Assembly: GCF_030445035.2 (NCBI RefSeq)
Contig: NC_080695.1
Span: 51,725,954 to 51,789,953, forward strand
Reading direction: 5' to 3'
Length of the DNA: 64,000 nt
Source of the DNA: Dasypus novemcinctus
Lineage: Eukaryota; Chordata; Mammalia; Cingulata; Dasypodidae
Shown piece after piece: positions 55,530-64,000 of this stretch (position 1 is the first letter of the stretch; each line of letters opens with the position of its first letter). The notes beneath the pieces are model-generated. The model saw only the letters and a program-made list of their open reading frames with translations, was not told the origin of the DNA and searched no databases. Both the position numbers and the translations under genes were made by a program.

Positions 55530-57335
55530 TGGATTTCCTCTTTTATTTTGTGATATGTTGGGCAGCCCATGTCAAGAACCATCTATCTTGATTACATTAG
55601 CTTTGTAGTAAATCTTGAGTTAAGTAGAGCATATCTCTACCTATATTCATTTTCTACTCCGGGTATTTTTGCTTATTTGTGTTTCCTTTGTATATGTATA
55701 TTTTAAAATCAGTATGTAAATTATGTGTTAAAAGGGTGGGAATGTGATTAGGATTCTCCAGTATCACTAATGGAAAGTGACATCTTAAGAATACTGAATG
55801 TATCAGCCGTAGAACATGATATAGCACTCCATTAAACTAAGTCTACTTTTATTTCTCTCAGCTACATTTTATAGCTATCATTGTAGAAGTTTTCTTCATT
55901 TCCTGGTAAATTAATTCCTGATGTTTATTGTTTTATAATACTTTAAGTGAAATTATATCTGCTTGTATTTTCTAATTGTTCATTTCTAGTATATAGTAAT
56001 CAATGGATTTTTTTCACACAATAATGTATTCTACACCTTTTCTAAAATAATTTATTAGTTCCAATTTTTTGAGAATCATTAGCATTTTCTATGTACATGA
56101 TCATTTAATATTTAAAGACAGTTTAATTCTCTTTTCCTGCTTTTATTTTATCTTGCCTTATTGATCTTGTTAGTTAGTTAGTTGATTAGAAGTGGCAAAG
56201 CCATCATATTTATATTCAATTATTTACCATTAGTTATGACAATAAGTGTATGGATTTTTTTGGTAAATGTCCCTTTTTCCAAAAGAGGAAGTTCCTTCTT
56301 TTTCATGTGTGCTAAGTGTTTTTAACTTGTAAGATGTTCAATTTTTCAAATGTTTTTTCTGCACCTATAGAAAACATCATATGTTTATGTTATTATTCTG
56401 TTATATGATGGATTAAATTAAGGGAATTTTTAATGGTAAATTTACTGCATTCTTGAGATAAACCGGCTTAGGAATGATATAGTATTCTTTATATTTATTG
56501 CTGAATTTGATTTGCTAGTATTTTGTAAAGGATTTTTGCATCTATGATCATAAGGCATATTGGTCCATAATTATCTTTCCTTTTAACTGTTTTTGTCAAG
56601 GTTTAATGTAAGTCTTTGCTGGTCTCCTAAAATGAATTCAGGTTTCCTTCCTTTTTTTTCTCTTTCTGAAAAAGTTTGTATGTTTGATATTACATTCTCC
56701 TTAAATGTTGGATAAAATTTACCATTAAAACCATTTGGACATGGACTTTCCTTTGTGAGAAGATTTCTGATATAAGTTTCTTTGATATAGTGTTGGCCCT
56801 CTTTTAATATCATATTTTCCCACCCTATAAGGTATGTTTTTCAAGGCCTTTATCCATTTTATCTAAGTTGTTTAATTTTTGGCATGAAATTGGCATGGCA
56901 TTTGTTTAATATTCTTTTTATGTCTGCATGATCTGTAGTAATAGTAAATTTTATCATGATATTGGCAATGTGAACTTCAGTCTAGCTAAGAGCTTATCAA
57001 TTTAAGATTTTCAAATAGCTAACTTTTGGCTTTGCTACCTTATTTGCCTTAATTCAAAATATTTATTTATTATTTCCTTCCTTTTATTCACTTTGTGTAT
57101 ATTTTTTTGATATTTTCTAATTTCTCAATTTCAAAACTTCCATGATTTCTTTTAAGCTTTTATCCTTATTAAGAGAATTTTCTCTTTTCCCTACTTTACC
57201 GGCATTCTAAAAATTTTCCTATAATTTATTTTCATTGTCATTTAATTCTAGATGGTTTATTTCCTTTATGATTTCTTTTTCAATCCATTTAATCCATGAG
57301 TTATTTTAAAATTTGTTACAAATAATGTCCTATTA
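55530..57335 (-). mobile_element. Old L1 ORF2 fragment, minus strand
   Basis: CTTGATTACATTAGCTTTGT, TGGTAAATTAATTCCTGATG, TTCATTTCTAGTATATAGTA, CATATTGGTCCATAATTATC and TTTTAATCCATGAGTTATTT (with small gaps) follow L1 ORF2 reversed. High AT and many stops. Confidence 0.7.
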
Positions 57336-57344
57336 CTGAAGTCT

Positions 57345-57785
57345 CTTACAAGATAAGGAAATTCAGATAAAGAAAGCCACAGAAAGTAAAAACTTAAATC
57401 AACAAAACGCAGGAGAGAAAGAATAGATCAGGAGAAATCACCATGTGTCTTGCCATGGGACAAGTTAAGGACCAAAGCTCGCCAGCAACCATCCCCAGAA
57501 CACCATAGACTTGGTTAGAAAGAGTTGCCTTGATCATGGCTTTATGTGGACATTTTCCCAGTCTCAAAACCATAAGCTAATAAATTCCCATTTTTTTTTA
57601 AAGATTTATTTATTTATTTAATTTCCTCCCCTCCCCTGGTTGTCTTTCTTGGTGTCTATTTGCTGCGTCTTGTTTCTTTTGTCCGCTTCTGTTGTCGTCA
57701 GTGGCACGGGAAAAATTCCCATTTTTTAACTTGTCCTATTTCATGGTATTTATTTGGAGAGGCCTAGCAAACTAAAACAGATTTT
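57345..57785 (+). mobile_element. 5' LTR of a MaLR-like element, 5'-truncated, with SINE tail inside
   Basis: AAGCCACAGAAAGTAAAAAC to CTAATAAATTCCCATTTTTT and TATTTCATGGTATTTATTTG matches the LTR at 59133-59597. The first 130 bases or so of the LTR are missing; it lies in L1 sequence. Confidence 0.7.
57592..57715 (-). mobile_element. 5'-truncated DAS-SINE tail
   Basis: TTTAAAGATTTATTTATTTA to TTGTCGTCAGTGGCACGGG is the reverse of the SINE 3' part. AAATTCCCATTTTTT occurs on both sides as the target-site duplication. Confidence 0.85.
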
Positions 57786-59132
57786 GGTACCAAGAGAGTG
57801 GGTACACAAAAACACAGAACAATGTGCAAACAGCTTTGAAATTTGATCATGGATTGATAGGAAAGGCCTAGACTAGTTTGAAGAAACTGTTCTCAGGATT
57901 ACGGATGCTAAAGGTAATTCTCATGAGGACTTAGAAGAAAATGATGATTGTGCTATTGGAAATTGATGGAAAGGTGATCCTTCTCTTAAAGTTGCAGAGA
58001 TTTTGGCAGAATTGAGTTCTGATGTCAGCTGGAAGACAGAACTTGACAGGGTTAAACTTGAATATTTAGCTGAGAAGATTTCCAAGGTAAGTGTGAAAAG
58101 TTCAGTCCGCTTTCTCCTTGCAACATATGTAAAATACAAGGGGAAATGGATAAGCTTAGAACGGAACTCCTGGGCACAAAGAAACCAGAAATTGATAGTT
58201 TGGAAAATTCTGAGTTTTTGGAAAGTAACTTCCTGGAGAATAATGTTCCATCCATGGGATTAAATGCACATGCCACCAGTTAGCAATTTCCGGGGAAGTC
58301 AGGATTGGAAATACAGTTATGCAGGAAGAATATGTGGAAAGTCCTTTTGACTGATGGTCTGGACCCATGTATTACATGCAAAATCAAGTTTTTAGTGAGA
58401 GCTGTATGAAAAGAACCACTGCCAGCCTGGAATAAAAGAGACCAAAGAGGCACAGATTGAAGGAAAAAAATAATTTCAAGGGCAGAAAGACAGAAGCTGA
58501 GTTTGGTTCTGAAGACATCTTCTTTGGCCAAGATAGTGGGTCCACCCATGTGTGTGGAAAGGGTGAGTCTGCCCTGGCACTTGGAGAGGGTAGGCCTTCC
58601 AATCAATTGTTCAGGAAGATTGCTACCACCCCAGTGTTCAGAGAGGGTGGAGTCTATACCATGGAGATTGCAGAAAGTCTGGCCACCAGCCCAGTGTTGT
58701 GAGTGGGTGGGGCCTGTGCCCGAGCACTTGCAGAGAGCCAGCTGCCATCCCATTGCTTGGAGAGCATAAAGCCTTCACCCCAGTGTTTGCGAAGAGCATG
58801 GATGCTCTACCAGGTCTTGGAAGGTGTGGGGTTGCCACTCCATCAGACCCAGTGGAAGAAACATCATTCTATAGATAAATTACAGACCTTGAAATCTACT
58901 ACTGTATATCCTGCAAGGTTTTAGAATTGTTTGCAAACTGTGACCCCAGTTTGCCTTCCAGTTTCCCTGTAGGGAATGGAAATGTTTATCCTATGCCTGT
59001 CCTTCCATTGATTTTGATGAGATTCTAGACTAAGTATTGTTTCTGAAATGACTTAACACATTTGATACATTGTAATAGAATTAGTTTTTTTTGCATTTAG
59101 GAAACATGTTTTGGGGGGTCTACTGGGGGGAG
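57786..59132 (+). mobile_element. Internal region of the MaLR-like element at 57-59 kb
   Basis: It starts TTTTGGTACCAAGAGAGTGG right after the LTR. It is similar in layout to 43653-45197 (GGCACAAAGAAACCAGAAAT is shared with small changes). No retroviral gene frame remains. 58520-58850 holds about eight loose copies of a 35-45 base unit around CAGTGTTCAGAGAGGGTGG. Confidence 0.65.
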
Positions 59133-59597
59133 TGTAGTATTCTGAAGCTGTTATGTATCACGGGAAAATCTGTTAAATTTATTCCATTCCTGTGGGTGTG
59201 TACACACTGTAAGTAGGACCTTTTGATGATGCTACTTTAGGTAGGATGTGACCCACCTCAATCAGAATGGATCTTAATCCTCTTCCCAGCATCCTTTACA
59301 AGAGGAGGAAATTCAGATACAGAGAGAATGGCACAGGAAGTAAAAAGCTAAGACAAAAGAAACCTGGAAGAGAAGAACAAAACCAGGAGACACCAAAAGG
59401 TGGCTTCCATGTAACAAGCTGAGGACCTTGGGTCACCAACAGCCATCCCCAAAACTCCACAGTCTTGGGGAGAAAATATTGTCTTGATGACTTGATGTGG
59501 ACATTTTCCCAGCCTCAAAACAATAAGCTAATAAATCCCCATTGCTTAAGCCAACCCATTTCATGGTATTTGCTTAAGCAGCCTAGACACTGAAACA
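59133..59597 (+). mobile_element. 3' LTR of the MaLR-like element
   Basis: It starts TGTAGTATTCTGAAGCTG, has AATAAATCCCCATTGCTTAA near its end and stops at CACTGAAACA. It is longer at the 5' side than its partner at 57345. Confidence 0.72.
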
Positions 59598-59599
59598 TT

Positions 59600-60068
59600 A
59601 AGCTTCTATCACTTTGTAAATCATGGAGATTTCTGCTGCAGCTGAGCATATACTCCATTCTGGTGAATGCTTCCATTGCAAGCACACATTCACACAAAAA
59701 TGCGCATTCTCCAATTGTTGGGTATAGTGTAATTTGATAACCAGGTAGTGTCACTTGAATCTTTATATATACTTACTGAATTTATATTAAATATTTAAGT
59801 GCATTTATTTTACCTTTATTTTTGAACAATATTTATACATCATATAGAATTCTCTTGAAATTTAAAAGGTTTTTTTTTCTTTTTTACAGCAAGTTAAAGT
59901 ATGTTCCTGCATTCCCTTTTCTTGCTGCAGTTATTGGTACAGGTGAGAACTCAGGACCATTTGTATTGTTGTTACATGATGTATAATGTGCTATTAAACT
60001 TTGTTCAGTCAATTTTTAATTTCTTATTATAATTTCAATTCTAGAATTATGAGTGTGTTATCGATAAG
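59600..60068. other. Intergenic, nothing recognised
   Basis: AT-rich, no exon-like block. Confidence 0.3.
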
Positions 60069-60071
60069 CAA

Positions 60072-60497
60072 TGTTAACCGGACTCAGACTTTGAATATAG
60101 TTCCAATTGAGAGCTTTATTAGCCACGCGGTGACTGTCTTATCCTACGCAGAGGAGAGAGCAGCCCCAAGTCTCAGGGAAGAGGTGTTTTTATAGCTTTT
60201 TAGAAGGCAGAGGGGGTTTACAAGCAAGCAAGCAGGCACAGAAGCGGAACACTGCGGTTAGCTGAAGCCAGCGTATCTATTTTTTTTTCTTCCAAAAGCC
60301 CCATGAAATTTATTGGCACTTTTCTTGTGGGCAGTTCTGAGTTATTTATTAGCACTCTCCTTGAGGCCACCTTAAGTTATTTACTGGCACTCTCCTTGGA
60401 GCCTGCCTTAAGTCATTTATCTATCTGAAGGCATTTGAAATTCCCACCTCCCAATGTAGTTCTATTCCTATTTTCCCAATGTGGCCTCACCCCTACA
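60072..60497 (-). mobile_element. Solo LTR of an endogenous retrovirus
   Basis: It runs TGTTAACCGG to CCCCTACA. On the minus strand AAAAAGCTATAAAAACACC (TATA) is followed by GGGGCTGCTCTCTCCTCTGC and AATAAAGCTCTCAATTGG (poly(A)), the U3-R-U5 order of a gamma-like LTR. Three loose repeats of GGCACTCTCCTTG-type words lie in U3. No clear target-site duplication and no viral genes next to it. Confidence 0.75.
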
Positions 60498-60499
60498 AG

Positions 60500-61735
60500 T
60501 GTTTTTATGTTCTATAATTTTGCTTAAAATTCCATCTATTTATGAATTATGTATATAATTTTAAATCCATGAATATATTTATACTAACTGCACTAAAGCT
60601 CTCGCTTCTTGATTACAATATCTGAGTTCCCTCCGCTTTAATTTCTATTGAAGATTTTTTTTTCTGGAGCATTGGGCACATTTTTTTTTTTTTGCATGTC
60701 TATTGATTTTTGATTGAGTACTAAGCATTATGCCTGATATTTGAAAAGACTGCATTCTATGATGTTCCCATGAAGAGTGAGCTTTGTTTTAAGGCTGGAC
60801 CCTTAAAAAACTTTCTATTCCTTTTTTAAACTTCTACCTGCTACAGTTTGCCAAACTTCCTATGTTCTCCTCATGCATTCACAGGTTAAGCAGATAGCCA
60901 TATATTTAGGTAAAATTTGAATGCAGATTGTAGATTTTGGGGGTCCATTTTTTCTGTTGGCTTCCTCCCTCTCAGAATTTCCCTCTGACTTTCCTGTCTT
61001 ATCTTTTAACCACAACTTTATCCTCTGACCTTAACCCAGTGAGCCTAAAACTTTCTGCCCTCAGAGCTGCACTCAGTTGGAGAGTGTCTTTGTCCAAAAG
61101 CCACAAACACAACATTTACATGTAACATTTCATTCTAGTTTCTGCCTACATTCTGTTGCTGGCTAGTACTTTCAAATTTCAAATAGATTTGCTTTCCTAG
61201 TTGTTTTTTTTTCCTGTGTTAGTGTTGGTACTAACAAGTTATTTTGTCATTATCCCAAAGGCTTTTTGTTAGAAGCTAGACTCATTTTTTTAATTGTCTC
61301 TTGAATGATTTCAGTTTATTAATGATAAATGTTTTATTTGTATTAATTGTTAAAATTTATCTAGTCTTATTTCTTATTTTAGTCTACCTGTGCATTTCTG
61401 TCTTTTATTGGTATGTTTTGCTTGGAGCTTCAGAATGATGGCTATTTGATGTAAATGTAATTACCAATTTTGTTATTTAGCTTCTTTAATATAGTGATGA
61501 GAGGACCAGAGTTATGAACAATCTCAGCAGTGAAATCTATACTTGTGTATCTAGTACCTCTGCATAGATTCATCTACAATGAAGAAGCATGTTGTAGGTG
61601 TCTCTGACCTCTTTCCTAGAGCTGGCATGCATCACATCAGGAAAAAGTTTCCCCCACTTACTGCTTGAGTTCGCCACAGCATAAATCCCTTCAACTTCCT
61701 TTGCAATTATTTTGTTCAAAGTTTAAATGAGGTGT
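60500..61735. other. Intergenic, AT-rich, nothing recognised
   Basis: No supported exon; T-rich runs at about 60650-60700. A 62-codon open frame at 60937-61125 has no motif. Confidence 0.3.
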
Positions 61736-61739
61736 TATT

Positions 61740-62170
61740 TCCCATAAAATCATAAAATCCCCCATTATGTGTGTATAATTCAGTGAGATTTAGTAAATGT
61801 ATACAGTTGTGCAACCTTCACCATAATCCAGTTTTGGAACACTTCCATTGCCCCACAAATCCCTCAAGTCCAGCTTTGCAGTCAATCCTCTCTCCCACCA
61901 CCAACTCAAAGGAAATAATAATCTGATTTTCATCTCCATTGTTTCCTAGAAATTTCACATAAATAAAATCACACAATATGTGGTCTGTTCTGTCTACATT
62001 TTTTCACTTAAAATATTTTTGATATTCACACATATTTTTGCATCAGTAGTCTGTTCCTTTTTATTATGGTATAGTATTCCATTACAACAATATACCATAG
62101 CACCAGCTGATGGACACTTGGGTTGTTTCTAAGTTTGAGGTTTTCTTTTTTTAAATATTATTGCTCATAG
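61740..62170 (-). mobile_element. L1 3'UTR and ORF2 end, minus strand
   Basis: ATACAGTTGTGCAACCTTCA, CAGTTTTGGAACACTTCCAT, ATTATGGTATAGTATTCCAT and GATGGACACTTGGGTTGTTT are the reverse of an old L1 end. Confidence 0.7.
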
Positions 62171-62174
62171 TTTA

Positions 62175-62915
62175 ATGTCATAAATGTACTAAAGGAACAC
62201 CAGAGCTATCCTTGTGGTCTGATTTAGTAACTCCCATTACCTCCCCAAATTATAAGGTTTAGTGTGGGATTTTGATTTTGTGTCTAACAGTTATTTTCCA
62301 AGAATAATGAGATATTCTCAAAAGAATTAATAGTAAGTAGGTACATTCATTCAGTTTTGTGGCTGAAATTTCTTGGGTTTAAACAGTGCCCTTCCTTCCC
62401 AGAAGAATGTTTGTAACATTGTTGGTCTGAACATTTGTTTTAATATTTTATTATTTAAAACATTGGAATCTGTGAGGAGAGGAAAGTTACTAAATTGCTG
62501 TTTCTTGGAAAGTCCTTACTGCAGTTTTTCCTCAAATTTGATCAGCAAAATCTTTATGCCTTATTTCTCTAAAATGCTAAGATTATATAAATCACAGTCT
62601 GTTTCAAGTCTCTAATAAAACTTAAAGAATATTACATTCCAGTAAATAATTCAAATCACTAAGAAATTATGCATTGACAGGTCTAGCTCACACTATGGAC
62701 AATTCACTTCCAGTATTACTACATACCTTCTTTCATATGGCAAAGAGTTGTTTTCTGACAGATGTACATCAAAGTGGCGGTTCAGCAACTCCAGAAAACA
62801 TCCTCATCTGATTTTTCACTTTGGCAGAGAAATCTGGAAAACAACCTTTTTCTGACTCTAAGATCCAAAACCATTAACAATTGAATAGCACTGCCTCAGA
62901 TCACAGGGCCCACTG
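62175..62915. other. Intergenic, nothing recognised
   Basis: An 80-codon open frame (62373-62615) has no motif or splice support. Confidence 0.3.
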
Positions 62916-62919
62916 GATG

Positions 62920-63130
62920 GAATGGAGGAGAGTATGGGCCATGATGTGAACCATTGTCTATGAGGTGCAGAGGTGCCCAAAGATGTACTTACCAAATCCA
63001 ATGGATGTGTCATGATGATGGGAACGAGTGTTGTTGGGGGGGGGAGAGGGGGGGTGGGGGGGTGGGGTTGAATGGGACCTCACATATATATTTTTAATGT
63101 AATATTATTACAAAGTCAATAAAAAAAACA
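62920..63130 (+). mobile_element. Xenarthran repeat, probable L1 3'UTR type, copy 4 (tail only)
   Basis: ACTGGATGGAATGGAGGAGA, CTATGAGGTGCAGAGGTGCC and ATGTGTCATGATGATGGGAA match the end of the unit at 35800-36020; it stops in TTTTTAATGTAATATTATTA and an A-rich tail. Confidence 0.6.
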
Positions 63131-63410
63131 CATGTCAAACTAGTACATGATGTTGACACTCAAAACTCAGAACAAATCACACCATGCATGATTTATATGG
63201 AGCAGAAATTGAAGGAAAATTAGAGTCTAGATTTTTCATGTAGAATTTCCAAGATTCACTTTTTCAGTGTTTTGCAGACTCCATCTATGCTGTGACATAG
63301 AAGTAATCATTGGAATAACATATATTTCAGAACACTAAGACATAATTTATATTCATCTTTTATCTCTTAAATTGTAATTTCTTGGGATAAGTGAAGTTTA
63401 GCTAACCATA

Positions 63411-63500
63411 TTGTGGGGCAATGGAAGTGTTCTAAAACTGGATTATTCTGTCCTTCACCTGTGTGCCACAGAATAAAAATCACTACAAAAATATTATATG
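63411..63500 (+). repeat. L1 3'UTR fragment, plus strand
   Basis: GGGGCAATGGAAGTGTTCTA followed by AAACTGGATTA is an L1M 3'UTR word, here in the opposite direction to the copy at 61824. Confidence 0.5.
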
Positions 63501-63504
63501 TGCA

Positions 63505-64000
63505 ATTGCAGGTGTGATTTTTACAAAGGAAACATATCTTGTACTTATGTAAAAATATTTTCTGAAAACAGGGTGCCATTAATGTGAGAGATGTTAGTTC
63601 TTAATTTGGTGTTTTATTTTCCCTGTCTAACCATAGATGATGTTAAAGCCGACTATAATGTCTTCTTCTTTTTCTGGTTCTCAAGGAAGAACGTCAGTAT
63701 AGATTTATGTATATATGTATATTTATAACTATACATAAATTATATTCCTTTGTAACTCATCTTAATAAAAAATGGAAGTATTATCAAATACAATATTTTT
63801 GTGTTGCAAAACTCCAAATAAAGCAAAAATATAATTTATTCTGAATTACTGACAGAATCATAGTTCGTTCTCAAATACCTCCTGCTTAAAGTGTAAACCT
63901 GTACTGTTCAGACCACATACACCATCCAGAGAATGCCTTGTTTCTTTCATTCTGCCTCTCATCAGCAGTCTCTGCTGCAGCAAACCCTTCTTAATGAATT
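63505..64000. other. Window end, AT-rich, nothing recognised
   Basis: No exon-like block or repeat that I can name. Confidence 0.3.

Noticed and set aside
1-64000. CRISPR array, bacterial operon or phage content
   Set aside because: The window is mammalian: spliced exons, SINEs, LINEs and LTRs, and no regular spaced repeats.

Overview
This is nuclear DNA from a placental mammal, almost certainly an armadillo or close xenarthran relative. Genes are interrupted by GT/AG introns, old mammalian repeats (MIR, L2, L1, MER20) are common, and several copies of a tRNA-headed SINE with an AAATAAAT tail match what I know as the armadillo DAS-SINE. There are no bacterial features.

Left part (1 to about 19 kb): GC-rich, few young repeats. 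A 13-exon Ras-family exchange-factor gene of the RALGDS/RGL4 type lies on the plus strand (coding exons 490-8680, poly(A) signal 8986-8991). All exon phases join into one frame of 697 codons: N-terminal REM-type module (exons 2-5), a proline-rich linker (exon 6) and the RasGEF/CDC25 catalytic module (exons 7-13). One in-frame TGA (1114-1116, codon 73) interrupts it, so it is either a young pseudogene or uses another start or splice site. Directly downstream, on the opposite strand, four open exons (12643 down to 9166) encode the part that a full RALGDS has after its GEF domain: a Ser-rich linker and a Ras-association (RA) domain, ending in its own stop and poly(A) signal (9015-9010). The two halves meet tail to tail with poly(A) signals 18 bases apart. 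The simplest reading is an inversion that split one RALGDS-like gene into a plus-strand GEF half and an orphan minus-strand RA half.

Right part (about 20 to 64 kb): AT-rich and made mostly of repeats: L1 fragments in both orientations, four copies of a probable xenarthran L1-tail repeat, MaLR-like LTR elements (one LTR-internal-LTR copy with a SINE tail inserted, another copy with a truncated second LTR, solo LTRs, one split by a full DAS-SINE), two other solo ERV LTRs (30.6 and 60.1 kb) and a diverged duplication (39.3-41.6 kb and 48.7-51.2 kb) in which both copies carry the same MER20 inside the same L1. I found no convincing protein-coding gene there; one possible exon (27.5 kb, minus) is listed at low confidence.

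Repeat family names come from memory of consensus sequences and repeat borders are approximate; exon borders in the RALGDS-like halves were placed base by base from splice signals, phase and protein similarity.
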